Part shown: piece by piece, positions 33,701-42,362 of the stretch
Position numbering within the stretch: the stretch's first letter is position 1
Layout of the letters: the number at the start of each line of letters is the position of its first letter
DNA from: Pseudomonas_T sp032052615
Lineage (GTDB): Bacteria > Pseudomonadota > Gammaproteobacteria > Pseudomonadales > Pseudomonadaceae
Direction: 5' to 3'
NCBI GenBank assembly: GCA_032052615.1
Contig: DAMBWF010000002.1
Location: forward strand, 248,001 to 312,000
DNA length: 64,000 bases
Position numbers and translations under genes: made by a program
The notes under the pieces: generated by a model
The model's input: only the letters and a program-made list of their open reading frames with translations
Told to the model about the DNA's origin: nothing
The model's database searches: none

Positions 33701-34519
33701 TCAGGGGGTTTCGATGCGACGCTGCAGCAGGTTGATCAGCAGCAGCAGGATGAACGACACCACCAGCATCAGCACGCCGATGGCGGTGGCCCCGGCGTAG
33801 TCGTACTGGTCCAGCTTGACCATGATCAGCAGCGGCAGGATTTCGGTCTTCATCGGCATGTTGCCGGCGATGAAGATCACCGAGCCGTACTCGCCCACGC
33901 CCCGGGCGAAGGCCAGGGCGAACCCTGTGAGCCAGGCCGGCAGCAGGGCCGGCAGCAGGATATGGCGGAACACGTGCCACGGCCGCGCGCCCAGGCAGGC
34001 GGCGGCTTCCTCGATTTCCCGGGGGATGTCCGCCAGCACCGGCTGTACCGTGCGGGCGACGAAGGGCAGGGTGACGAAGGTCAGGGCCAGGGTGATGCCC
34101 AGCGGGGTGTAGGCGATCTTCAGCCCCAGCTCGGTGGCGAAGCGACCCACCAGCCCACTGGGCGCGTACAGCGCGGTGAGGGCGATGCCGGCCACCGCGG
34201 TGGGCAAGGCGAAGGGCAGGTCCACCATGGCGTCGATGATTCGCCGGCCGGGGAATTCGTAGCGCACCAGCACCCAGGCCAGCAACGTGCCGATGAGGCC
34301 GTTCAGCACCGCCGCGGCCAGCGCCGCGCCGAAGCTCAGGCGCAGCGCCGCGAGCACCCGGGGCGCGGTGACGATGGCCCAGAAGTGTTCCCAGCTCAGT
34401 TGCGTGGTCTTGAGGAACATGGCACCCAGGGGAATCAGAACCAACAGGCTGAGATACACCAAGGTGTAGCCCAGAGTCAGCCCGAAGCCGGGTATGACCG
34501 GGGATATGCGTCGCGACAT
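33701..34519 (-). CDS. cysT: Sulfate ABC transporter permease CysT (CysU)
   Basis: 272-residue inner-membrane permease, about six helices, with the EAA loop EIEEAAACLGARPWHVFRHI. The N-terminal ISPVIPGFGLTLGYTLVYLS is typical of CysT. It is separated from sbp by 139 bp holding a hairpin. Confidence 0.96.
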   Translation of the reverse strand: MSRRISPVIPGFGLTLGYTLVYLSLLVLIPLGAMFLKTTQLSWEHFWAIVTAPRVLAALRLSFGAALAAAVLNGLIGTLLAWVLVRYEFPGRRIIDAMVDLPFALPTAVAGIALTALYAPSGLVGRFATELGLKIAYTPLGITLALTFVTLPFVARTVQPVLADIPREIEEAAACLGARPWHVFRHILLPALLPAWLTGFALAFARGVGEYGSVIFIAGNMPMKTEILPLLIMVKLDQYDYAGATAIGVLMLVVSFILLLLINLLQRRIETP

Positions 34520-34595
34520 CGTCTGTCCTTAATGCATGCGTTGGTACGCTGGTGGTTCTCTCCACGCGCCGGCCGCCAGGGCCGCCGACACGACG

Positions 34596-34616
34596 AGGCC
34601 CGGCGTCGCCGGGCCT
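34596..34616 (-). repeat. Intercistronic hairpin between sbp and cysT
   Basis: AGGCCCGGC-GTC-GCCGGGCCT, a perfect 9-bp stem with no T tract. Such hairpins after binding-protein genes often protect the upstream mRNA and allow excess binding protein over permease; that role is inferred here. Confidence 0.6.
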
Positions 34617-34658
34617 GGTTCGCCCCCGCCTCCGGAGAGGGGCGGGCGAGGGCGCTTG

Positions 34659-35657
34659 TCACTGCCCCTGGTAGATCTGGTCGAATACCCCGCCGTCGTC
34701 GAAGAAGCGCGGCTGGGCGCGCTTCCAGCCGCCGAAATCTTGATCCACGGTCACCAGCTCCAGTTTGGGGAACCGCTGAGCGAACTCCGCGGCGACTTTT
34801 TCATTGCGTGGGCGGTAGAAATTCTTCGCGGCGATGCGCTGGCCTTCTTCGCTGTACAGATAGTTCAGGTAGGCCTCGGCCACCTGCCGGGTGCCCTTCT
34901 TGTCGACGTTCTTGTCCACCACCGACACCGGCGGTTCGGCGAGGATCGACAGCGATGGCGCGACGATCTCGAAGCTGTCGCCGCCCTGTTCCTTGAGGGC
35001 GAGGAACGCTTCGTTCTCCCAGGCCACCAGCACGTCGCCGATATGGTTGTTGACGAAGGTGATGGTGGAACCACGGGCCCCGGTGTCCAGCACCGGCACG
35101 TGCTGGTACAACGCCTGTACGTACTCTTGGGCCTTGGCGTCGCTGCCGTAGGCCTTCTTCGCCCAGGCCCAGGCGGCGAGGAAGTTCCAGCGGGCGCCGC
35201 CGGAGGTCTTCGGGTTCGGCGTGACGACCTCGATGCCGTCGCGGACCAGATCGTTCCAGTCCTTGATGCCCTTCGGGTTGCCCTTGCGCACCAGGAACAC
35301 GATGGTCGAGGTGTAGGGCGTGCTGTTCTGCGGCAGGCGGGCCTGCCAGTCGGCCGGGATCAGCTTGCCGAGTTTCCCCAGCTCGTCGATGTCGCCGGCC
35401 AGGGCCAGGGTCACCACATCGGCCTTCAGCCCGTCGATCACCGAGCGCGCCTGCTTGCCGGAGCCGCCATGGGATTGCTGAATCTTCACGTCCTCGCCGT
35501 GCTCCTGCTTCCAGTGCTTGGCGAAGGCGGCGTTGTACTCCTGATAAAGCTCCCGGGTCGGGTCGTAGGACACATTGAGCAGCTCGGTGGCGGCGCTGGC
35601 CTGGCCGGCGAGCAAGGCGCCCGCCAAGGTGGCCAGGGCGAAACGGCGGATGGACAT
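34659..35657 (-). CDS. sbp: Periplasmic sulfate-binding protein
   Basis: 332 residues with a cleavable signal peptide (1-22, ending ASAAT). The mature protein matches Sbp: LLNVSYDPTRELYQEYNAAF, QSHGGSGKQARSVIDGL, and VTPNPKTSGGARWNFLAAW, segments that contact sulfate by backbone and Ser/Gly groups. It captures sulfate for CysTWA. It lies 54 bp downstream of oscA; that gap has a small CCGGCG-AGCG-CGCCGG hairpin (35677-35692). Confidence 0.97.
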   Translation of the reverse strand: MSIRRFALATLAGALLAGQASAATELLNVSYDPTRELYQEYNAAFAKHWKQEHGEDVKIQQSHGGSGKQARSVIDGLKADVVTLALAGDIDELGKLGKLIPADWQARLPQNSTPYTSTIVFLVRKGNPKGIKDWNDLVRDGIEVVTPNPKTSGGARWNFLAAWAWAKKAYGSDAKAQEYVQALYQHVPVLDTGARGSTITFVNNHIGDVLVAWENEAFLALKEQGGDSFEIVAPSLSILAEPPVSVVDKNVDKKGTRQVAEAYLNYLYSEEGQRIAAKNFYRPRNEKVAAEFAQRFPKLELVTVDQDFGGWKRAQPRFFDDGGVFDQIYQGQ

Positions 35658-35711
35658 GCTACGGCTCCTGTTCAGTCCGGCGAGCGCGCCGGCGAGGCGG
35701 TCACGGCGGGA

Positions 35712-35891
35712 TCAGCTGCTCTTGCCCGGGGGCGCCTGCAGACGGAATTTTTCCTTGCGTTCGATCTGCACCACCTGGCCGTTGTGCACGGTGATTTCCA
35801 CCGCGCCGTAACGCAGGCCGTTCAGGGCGTTCTGGATTTCCCGGAGGATGACGGTTTCGGTCGGGTCGACGCTTCGAAGGGTGGCGCTCAT
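35712..35891 (-). CDS. oscA: OscA small sulfur-starvation protein (YezD/DUF2292 family)
   Basis: A 59-residue protein starting MSATLRSVDPTE, with the conserved core ILREIQNALNGLRYGAVEIT and VHNGQVVQIERKEKFR. In P. corrugata and P. aeruginosa, oscA lies just upstream of sbp, is induced by sulfur limitation and helps growth on organosulfur compounds; its molecular function is not known. A strong inverted repeat lies about 80-105 bp upstream of its start. First gene of the sulfate operon. Confidence 0.93.
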   Translation of the reverse strand: MSATLRSVDPTETVILREIQNALNGLRYGAVEITVHNGQVVQIERKEKFRLQAPPGKSS

Positions 35892-36305
35892 GACATGCTC
35901 CTTGGCTATGGCCCGCGGGCTCCCTTTAGGCGCTTCCCGTGGCGTTGGCGCATTTAAGCAGCGGTGGATTATTCTTAAAAATACTGTTTAAGAATTTTTA
36001 TATAACCAACACAAAAGAGACAGGTCGCTTCGCTCCCAATGGGGGATGCGCTTCCGTGCTCCCCCTACCGACGAATGGACGCGTCCGGGGACGTGTCCGG
36101 CGTTCCGCCGCGCCGCTTCGCTGGAGGACACGTGGCGCGGGCGCCTCGATGGATCGGACGAAGGGTGCCGGCACGCTCGGTCATGAAGGGTTACAGTTGT
36201 ACACCGATGCGCCTGGCGTTCGTCGCTGGTTTTCCTTCCCCCCTTGGCGATAATGCCGGCCTGCGCGGCGCGCCGCGCCTTCCTACCAGTGAGGCTTTCC
36301 TCCCG
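35892..36305. promoter_or_regulatory. Divergent oscA / desA control region
   Basis: 414 bp without a gene. The oscA side (35950-36020) is very AT-rich against the surrounding high-GC DNA and holds the perfect repeat described separately. The desA side (36030-36305) is GC-rich; an in-frame extension of desA runs through it but lacks family resemblance and is rejected. A DesT-type operator for desA was not recognised. Confidence 0.7.
35971..35995 (-). promoter_or_regulatory. Perfect inverted repeat upstream of oscA, candidate CysB site
   Basis: ATTCTTAAA (35971-35979), a 7-base spacer AATACTG, TTTAAGAAT (35987-35995): nine perfect pairs in an AT-rich island. CysB-type sites in gammaproteobacteria are AT-rich with ATTC/GAAT-like halves. 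Position upstream of the sulfate operon fits a sulfur-responsive operator. The regulator is inferred. Confidence 0.6.
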
Positions 36306-37499
36306 ATGTGGCATAACGGTTTACTCGATCTTTCTCCCTGGCAACTGGTGGCGGTGACCCTGGCGATCACCCACGTCACCATCGTCAGCGTCACCGTCTA
36401 CCTGCACCGCTTCTCCGCCCACCGCGCCCTCGACCTGCATCCGGCGCTGCAACACTTCTTTCGCTTCTGGCTGTGGCTGACCACGGCCATGAACACCCGC
36501 GAGTGGACCGCCATCCACCGCAAGCATCACGCCAAGTGCGAAACCCCCGACGATCCCCACAGCCCGGTGCACAAGGGGCTGGGCACCGTGCTGCGCAAGG
36601 GCGCCGAGCTGTACCGCGCCGAGGCGGAGAACGAGGACACCCTGCGCATCTACGGCAAGAACTGCCCGGACGACTGGATCGAGCGCAACGTCTACGGCCG
36701 CTTCCCCGCGGGCGGCGTGGCGCTGATGGCGATCATCGATCTGGCGCTGTTCGGCGCCTTGGGCCTGACCGTGTGGGCCGTGCAGATGATCTGGATTCCG
36801 CTGTGGGCCGCCGGCGTCATCAACGGCCTCGGCCACGCCGTCGGCTACCGCAACTTCGAATGCCGCGACGCCGCCACCAACCTGGTGCCTTGGGGCATCC
36901 TCATCGGCGGCGAGGAGCTGCACAACAACCACCACACCTACCCGAACTCCGCCAAGCTGTCGGTGAAGAAATGGGAGTTCGACCTGGGCTGGGCATGGAT
37001 CAAGCTGTTCTGCGCCCTCCGGCTCGCCCGGGTGCAACGGGTCGCCCCCATCGCCCACCGGGTGGAAGGCAAGGGCAGCCTGGACATGGACACCGCCATG
37101 GCGATCCTCAACAACCGCTTCCAGATCATGGCCCAATACCGTCGGCTGGTGATCGCGCCGCTGGTGAAGCAGGAAGTAGCCAAGGCCGATGCCTCGGTGC
37201 GCCACCTCTATCACCGCGCCAAGCGCCTGTTGTCCCGGGAAACCAGCCTGCTGGAGGACCGTCACCACGCCCGCATCCAGGATCTGCTGGCCCAGAGCCA
37301 GGCCCTTAAGGTGATCTATGAGAAGCGCTTGGCGTTGCAACAGATCTGGGCCCGCACCAGCAGCAACGGTCACGACATGCTTGCCGCGATCCGGGAGTGG
37401 GTGCAGGAGGCCGAAGCCAGCGGCATCCAGTCGCTTCGGGAATTCGCCGAGCAACTGAAGACCTATTCGTTGCGCCCGGCCGCCCCGGCGTTGTCCTGA
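36306..37499 (+). CDS. desA: Acyl-CoA/phospholipid delta-9 fatty acid desaturase DesA
   Basis: Membrane di-iron desaturase that introduces double bonds into acyl chains under aerobic conditions. 397 residues from MWHNGLLDLSPWQ. All three histidine boxes are present: HRFSAHRALDLH (about 35-46), HRKHHAKCETPDD (about 73-85), and HNNHHTYPNSAKLS (about 206-219). Hydrophobic segments lie between the boxes, and a long helical C-terminal tail (from about 260) is predicted by eye. Same position as PAO1 PA0286 next to oscA/sbp. Confidence 0.93.
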   Translation: MWHNGLLDLSPWQLVAVTLAITHVTIVSVTVYLHRFSAHRALDLHPALQHFFRFWLWLTTAMNTREWTAIHRKHHAKCETPDDPHSPVHKGLGTVLRKGAELYRAEAENEDTLRIYGKNCPDDWIERNVYGRFPAGGVALMAIIDLALFGALGLTVWAVQMIWIPLWAAGVINGLGHAVGYRNFECRDAATNLVPWGILIGGEELHNNHHTYPNSAKLSVKKWEFDLGWAWIKLFCALRLARVQRVAPIAHRVEGKGSLDMDTAMAILNNRFQIMAQYRRLVIAPLVKQEVAKADASVRHLYHRAKRLLSRETSLLEDRHHARIQDLLAQSQALKVIYEKRLALQQIWARTSSNGHDMLAAIREWVQEAEASGIQSLREFAEQLKTYSLRPAAPALS

Positions 37500-37522
37500 A
37501 CGCCCACGCGGGCGACGAAAAG

Positions 37523-37546
37523 CCGGCCTCGCGCCGGTTTTTTTTT
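37523..37546 (+). terminator. Rho-independent terminator of desA
   Basis: CCGGC-CTCGC-GCCGG stem followed by nine T (37538-37546), 23 bp after the desA stop. Confidence 0.9.
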
Positions 37547-37643
37547 CGCCCCTTTTCGCGGTCAAAAAAAAGGCCGCTCGGGGGCGGCCGGGAGGGACGT
37601 CGATCAGGAGCATCGGCGATCGACGCCAGGAGGGAACGCGGGC

Positions 37644-37838
37644 TCAGCCTTCGCGGCGAGCAGCGCTCTCGGCGTTCAGCCGAGCGATGCTCTGATCGTG
37701 GGACGTGGTCTGCGGGGCGCCTTTCTGCGCGGCCTCTACATGGGCGATGAAGGCCGGGGATTCCTCGGCGTGGCCGAAACCGGCGAACAGCAGGGCGGAG
37801 ACGGAAAACAGGGCAGTGGTGAAGAGACGGGGTATCAT
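37644..37838 (-). CDS. Small secreted protein, unrecognised
   Basis: 64 residues from MIPRLFTTALFS: a clear cleavable signal peptide (about 1-24, ending GHAEE), then a short charged mature part rich in Ala, His and Glu (AHVEAAQKGAPQTTSHDQ). The ATG is preceded by GGAGGCCCGAAAG. It resembles the many small exported, often metal- or stress-induced proteins of pseudomonads, but I cannot assign a family. The next gene on this strand upstream is a LysR regulator read in the same direction. Confidence 0.6.
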   Translation of the reverse strand: MIPRLFTTALFSVSALLFAGFGHAEESPAFIAHVEAAQKGAPQTTSHDQSIARLNAESAARREG

Positions 37839-37927
37839 CTTTCGGGCCTCCGGTGGAGCGTTTGGAACACCCGTGCAGCTTATTCCCCCGCCTCGAAAGG
37901 AAAAATCCTTTGAAAAAGGAATGACTG

Positions 37928-38887
37928 TTACTTGGACTGCAACAATTGTTCCGACACCGCCCAATGCTCCGGGTTTTCCAGGATCCGCTCGTCCTCGGCG
38001 AAAAGCTTGGGCAACTCGACCCGCAGGAACTCCACCCAAGTCTTGATCTTCGCGTCAAGAAACAGCCGCGACGGGTAAAGCGCGTAGATACCGCGCTCCT
38101 GCAAGCGGTAGCGCGGCAGCACCCGCAGCAGCTTGCCTTCGCGCAACGGCTGGGTGGCGACGAAGAACGGCAGCAGGCTGACCCCCATGCCGGCCTGGGC
38201 GGCCTTCGCCAGGGACTCGGCGACATTCACCTGGAAGGTCTGCCCCAGTTGCAGAACGTGTTCGCCCTCGGCGTCGCGGAAGGTCCAGGCATCCGGGTAG
38301 GTCGGGTCCAGCAGGCGCAGGCAGCGGTGCTCTCCCAGGTCCGCCGGTCGTCGTGGCACGCCGTGCTGGCTCAAGTAGTCGGGCGCCGCGCAGACCACGC
38401 TATAGAACTGCCCCAGCGGCTGGGCCACCAGTTGGGAGTCCGGCAGTTCCCGGGCGACGGTGAGCACCACGTCCTGGCCTTCTTCCAGGGGGTCGGGATT
38501 GCGCTGGGACAGGGTCAGCTCGATCACCACCTGGGGGTACAGCTCGCAATAGCGGGCGATCAGGGGCGTGATGTGCAGGCCCAGGCCGGTCAGGCTGTGC
38601 AGGCGCAAGCGGCCGCTGGGCGTCAGGTGCGCGCCACGGGCCTCGGCGGTCGCCTCGTCGATCTGGGTGAGGATCTGCCGGCAGCGCTGCAAGTAGCGCT
38701 CTCCCGCCTCGGTGAGCGCCAGGCGCCGCGTGGTGCGATGCAACAGCCGGGCCTGGAGATGCTGTTCCAGCTCGGAAACCAACCGGGAGACCTGGGCGGT
38801 GGACAGGTCGAGGGCGCGGGCGGCGGCGGTGAAGCTGCCGGTTTCGACCACCCGAACCCACACTCGCATGCTCTGCAGCGTGTCCAT
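37928..38887 (-). CDS. LysR-family transcriptional regulator
   Basis: 319 residues. HTH at about 5-62 (TGSFTAAARALDLSTAQVSRLVSELE); then a LysR substrate-binding domain of the CrgA/DsdC-like group (LRLHSLTGLGLHITPLIARYCE). It is divergent from the HlyD/DUF2955 efflux operon with a 150-bp intergenic region, the classic arrangement for a regulator of the adjoining genes. Confidence 0.9.
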   Translation of the reverse strand: MDTLQSMRVWVRVVETGSFTAAARALDLSTAQVSRLVSELEQHLQARLLHRTTRRLALTEAGERYLQRCRQILTQIDEATAEARGAHLTPSGRLRLHSLTGLGLHITPLIARYCELYPQVVIELTLSQRNPDPLEEGQDVVLTVARELPDSQLVAQPLGQFYSVVCAAPDYLSQHGVPRRPADLGEHRCLRLLDPTYPDAWTFRDAEGEHVLQLGQTFQVNVAESLAKAAQAGMGVSLLPFFVATQPLREGKLLRVLPRYRLQERGIYALYPSRLFLDAKIKTWVEFLRVELPKLFAEDERILENPEHWAVSEQLLQSK

Positions 38888-39037
38888 TGTTGCTCCAGTC
38901 GTAATTCATATTTCTGATATTCGGGATTATCCCGGAAAACACCCTGAATATACTGTGCCGCTTTTGAGCGGACCGGGCCCCGCGTCGGCTGCCCGTTTTC
39001 CGCCCCGCGTCTATCGCCTTCCGTTGCAGAGATTGCC

Positions 39038-40099
39038 ATGACACCGGATCAACGATTCGCGCGCCGCATTCAGATCGCGATCGTCGCGTTCGTCTTGCTG
39101 TTCGCCTACTTCCTCGCCGCCGACCTGTGGATGCCCCTCACGCCCCAGGCCCAGTTAACCCACCCGGTCCTGCGCATCGCGCCCCGGGTCGGAGGACAGG
39201 TGCTGGAGGTGGCGGTCGCCAACAATGAGTCGGTGCGCGCCGGCCAGCTCCTGTTCCGCCTCGACCCCGAGCCGTTCCGCCTGGCGGTGGAGGCGGCCGA
39301 GCTGGCGGTGGAGCAGGCCGAGCAGGACAACACCCGGCTCGACGCGGCCCTCGCCGCCGCCCGCGCCGAGCAGGCCGCGGCGGGAGCCTCGGCCCGGGAG
39401 CTGGAGCAGGAAGCGGCGCGCCTGCGCCAGTTGGTGGAGCGCCAGCACGTTTCCCGCCAGCTCTACGAACAGACCGAGGCGCGGCGCCTGGCCGCCCAGG
39501 CCAAGGTTCAGGCCAGCAGCGCCCGGATACGGGAACTCAGCGTGCAACGCGGCGCCGGCGGTGAACACAACCTGCGCTGGCGCCAGGCGCGCAACGACCT
39601 GCAACGGGCCCAATTGAACCTTACCTACAGCGAGGTCCGCGCCGAGCGCGACGGCGTGGTGAGTAACCTGCAACTGACCGCGGGCGCCTTCGTCGTCGCC
39701 GGCACGCCGGTCGCCGCGCTGGTGGCCGACGAAGCGGACATCAGCGCCGATTTCCGGGAAAAGAGCTTGCGCTACGTGGAAGCCGGCGATGCCGCCTCGG
39801 TGGTGTTCGACGCCTTGCCCGGGCACGTCTTCCCCGCCCGGGTGAGCGCGGTGGACGCCGGGGTACGCGAGGGCCAGTTGGAAGCCAACGGTTACCTCGC
39901 CGCGCCGGCGAACTCCGACCGCTGGGTGCGCGACGCTCAGCGCCAGCGTCTGCACGTGAGCCTCGCCGCGCCGCTGCCTCACGTCCTGCCCAGCGGCGCC
40001 AAGGCGACGGTGCAGCTCTACCCCCACGCCTCGCCCCTGGCGACCGGCCTGGGCCGCTTGCAGATCGGCCTGATCAGCCTGCTGCACTACATCTACTGA
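39038..40099 (+). CDS. HlyD/EmrA-family membrane fusion protein
   Basis: 353 residues. One N-terminal membrane anchor (about 12-29), then a lipoyl-like half motif (IAPRVGGQVLEVAVANNESVRAGQLLFRLD, about 48-77), a long coiled-coil hairpin (about 85-190), the second lipoyl half (VRAERDGVVSNLQLTAGAFV) and a beta-barrel domain. It would link an inner-membrane pump to an outer-membrane channel. The next gene starts at its last base (TGATG), so pump and adaptor are coupled. No outer-membrane factor gene adjoins. Confidence 0.9.
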   Translation: MTPDQRFARRIQIAIVAFVLLFAYFLAADLWMPLTPQAQLTHPVLRIAPRVGGQVLEVAVANNESVRAGQLLFRLDPEPFRLAVEAAELAVEQAEQDNTRLDAALAAARAEQAAAGASARELEQEAARLRQLVERQHVSRQLYEQTEARRLAAQAKVQASSARIRELSVQRGAGGEHNLRWRQARNDLQRAQLNLTYSEVRAERDGVVSNLQLTAGAFVVAGTPVAALVADEADISADFREKSLRYVEAGDAASVVFDALPGHVFPARVSAVDAGVREGQLEANGYLAAPANSDRWVRDAQRQRLHVSLAAPLPHVLPSGAKATVQLYPHASPLATGLGRLQIGLISLLHYIY

Positions 40100-41130
40100 T
40101 GGCACTCAAGGACGCGCTCACCCTCAACGACCTCCGCCAGTGCCTGCGCCTGGCCGGAGGCGGTACCCTGGGCCTGTTCGTCTGCAAACTGTTCGCCCTG
40201 GACAACGGCTCGTTCTTCTGTGTCTACCCGATGCTGCTGCTGGGCCTGACCCCCCAGTTGAACGCCCACCTGATCCGCCAGTTCCTTGCCCAGGCCGTCG
40301 TGGTGAGCCTGGAGGTATTGGTGCTGCAAGGGTTGTTCGGTGACCGCCCGCTATTGATGCTGCCGCTGGTGTTCGGCCTGTTCCTCCACCGCTTCGCCTT
40401 GATGGCCCGGGGGCCACTGTTCCTCTACGGCGCCCTGGGCGCCGTGTTCCTGTCGATGCAGCTGCATTTCGCCAGCTACCCCGATACCCATCTCTACGAC
40501 CTGGTGGCCAGCAATTTGGTGGCGGCCCTGCTGACCGTGCCGATCGCCTGGCTGATGTTCTACCTGTTCCCCGACGCCGAGCCGCGTCCGTCGCGCCCGC
40601 CCGTGACGAAGGACGAGCCGAGCCGGCGCCACGAGGCGCTGCTGGGAGCGATCATCGCCACCCTGTCCTTCGCCCTGTTCCAATGCCTCGACCTGCGCGA
40701 CTCGCTATCCGCCCAGGTCGCCTCGATCCTCGTGCTGTTCCCCATGCACTGGAACGGTATCCGCTTCGCCGGGCGCATCCGGGCCCTCGGCACGCTGCTG
40801 GGCTGCGGGGTGGGGCTGGTGCTGCAACTGCTGCTGTACGACCACTACGACGTGTTGCCCCTGGTGACCTTGCTGTACTGGCTGGCGGCGTTCTGCTGCG
40901 CCCGCGTGCATGCCCTGGAGAACGGCGTGCCCGGCATCGGCTTCGGCGCGCTCACCACCCTGGCGATCCTCTTCGGGCAATACCTCACCCCCCACCACGA
41001 CCTGGTCTTCAACATCGTCTACCGGCTGAGCTCGGTCTGCGTGGCCGTATACATCACGTTGCTCGCGGTGTTCCTCATCCACCGCTTCTTGAATCGATTT
41101 TCTGCCACCCGTCACATCAGCCACGGTTGA
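40099..41130 (+). CDS. DUF2955 inner-membrane protein (FUSC-like pump)
   Basis: 343 residues with about ten hydrophobic segments in two halves (about 15-160 and 185-325) separated by a charged loop (PDAEPRPSRPPVTKDEPSRR). This duplicated pattern resembles FUSC/aromatic-acid exporter proteins; DUF2955 proteins usually sit beside HlyD adaptors. Its ATG overlaps the stop of the hlyD-like gene. Together with the divergent LysR gene it probably forms a small-molecule efflux system of unknown substrate. Confidence 0.82.
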   Translation: MALKDALTLNDLRQCLRLAGGGTLGLFVCKLFALDNGSFFCVYPMLLLGLTPQLNAHLIRQFLAQAVVVSLEVLVLQGLFGDRPLLMLPLVFGLFLHRFALMARGPLFLYGALGAVFLSMQLHFASYPDTHLYDLVASNLVAALLTVPIAWLMFYLFPDAEPRPSRPPVTKDEPSRRHEALLGAIIATLSFALFQCLDLRDSLSAQVASILVLFPMHWNGIRFAGRIRALGTLLGCGVGLVLQLLLYDHYDVLPLVTLLYWLAAFCCARVHALENGVPGIGFGALTTLAILFGQYLTPHHDLVFNIVYRLSSVCVAVYITLLAVFLIHRFLNRFSATRHISHG

Positions 41131-41175
41131 CCGTCGTCAGCGAGTCCGGGCCCGAATAAGCTGTGGAAAACAGCC

Positions 41176-42159
41176 ATGAGACCCACGATGGACGAGTCCG
41201 CCCAGACGCCCAGCGAACTGGAACAATTGACCCTCGCCCTGCTGCACAGCCGGGCCGAGGCGGAACGCCTGCGCGAGCGCGAGCAACTGTTCAGCACCCT
41301 GCTGGGCAGCGTCAACGCGGTGCTCTGGGCGTTCGACTGGAACGCCGGGCAGATCATCTATGTCAGCCCCGCCTACGAGAGCGTCTTCGGCCGCTCGGCG
41401 GCCTTGCTGCTGGCCAACTATGACGAGTGGCGCAACAGCATCTACCCCGACGACATGGACTACGCGGAGAAAAGCTTCGCCGAGGTGTTCGCCCGAGGGT
41501 CGGTGGAGACCCGCGAATACCGCATCATCCGGGGCGACGGGCAGATTCGCTGGCTCAGCGACAAATGCTTCGTCAGTCCCTACGGCGACCCCAAGGGCTC
41601 GCCCATCGTGGTGGGCATCGCCGAGGACATCACCGACAAGAAGCGCATGGAAGGCGAACTGCATCGCCTGGCCACCCTCGACGTGCTGACCCAGTGCAGC
41701 AACCGCCGGTACTTCTTCGAATGCGCCGAGCGGGAGTTCGCCGAAGCCCGGCGCAACGGCTCGTCCCTGGCGTTCCTGCTGCTGGACGTGGATGACTTCA
41801 AGCAGGTCAACGACACCCACGGCCACCAGGTGGGCGACCAAGTGTTGCAGCGGGTTGCCCAATGCGCCGCCGCCGCGTTGCGGCGCGCCGACCTGTTCGG
41901 CCGGATCGGCGGCGAGGAATTCGCCGCGCTCCTGCCGGGCTGCGACCAGCAGCAGGCACGGCTGATCGCCGAGCGCTTGCAGCGCGAAGTGCAGCGGCAG
42001 AGCTTCACCGTCGAGGGCACGACCTTCGGCGTCACCCTCAGCCAGGGCCTGACCGGCCTGCGTCCCGGCGACCGGGACCTGGATGCGCTGTACAACCGGG
42101 CCGACGAAGGCATGTACCGGGCCAAGCGCCAGGGCAAGAACCAAGTGGTGGAGAACTAG
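41176..42159 (+). CDS. PAS-GGDEF diguanylate cyclase
   Basis: Makes the second messenger cyclic di-GMP from two GTP. 327 residues: a short coiled coil (about 12-38), a PAS domain with PAC tail (about 39-158, ending VVGIAEDITDKKRMEGELH), and a GGDEF domain (about 165-322). The active site reads GGEEF (245-249), fully competent. The inhibitory I-site RRAD (236-239) lies exactly five residues before it, so product inhibition is expected. No membrane segment, so cytoplasmic. It is similar to PAO1 PA0290. What the PAS domain senses is unknown. Confidence 0.93.
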   Translation: MRPTMDESAQTPSELEQLTLALLHSRAEAERLREREQLFSTLLGSVNAVLWAFDWNAGQIIYVSPAYESVFGRSAALLLANYDEWRNSIYPDDMDYAEKSFAEVFARGSVETREYRIIRGDGQIRWLSDKCFVSPYGDPKGSPIVVGIAEDITDKKRMEGELHRLATLDVLTQCSNRRYFFECAEREFAEARRNGSSLAFLLLDVDDFKQVNDTHGHQVGDQVLQRVAQCAAAALRRADLFGRIGGEEFAALLPGCDQQQARLIAERLQREVQRQSFTVEGTTFGVTLSQGLTGLRPGDRDLDALYNRADEGMYRAKRQGKNQVVEN

Positions 42160-42362
42160 CGTTCATCGGGTCGGGGACCGGCGCCGGGGCATGTCGTTCG
42201 TTCGCGCCGGTGGCCGCCGCCGTTGCGCCGGGGCGCACGGCACCCGCTGGCATGGCGGACGTCGAGGATGAGAGGGTTGGCCCAAGGCGGGAGCCAGGGC
42301 GCGGCTCGCGCCTGACGAAACCCGCCCGGCGCCGGGCGCCGGACAGGCCCATTCCGTGCCGG

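Noticed and set aside
36039..36305. 89-codon upstream extension of DesA
   Set aside because: Not similar to desaturases, no ribosome binding site at its start; the ATG at 36306 gives the usual length.
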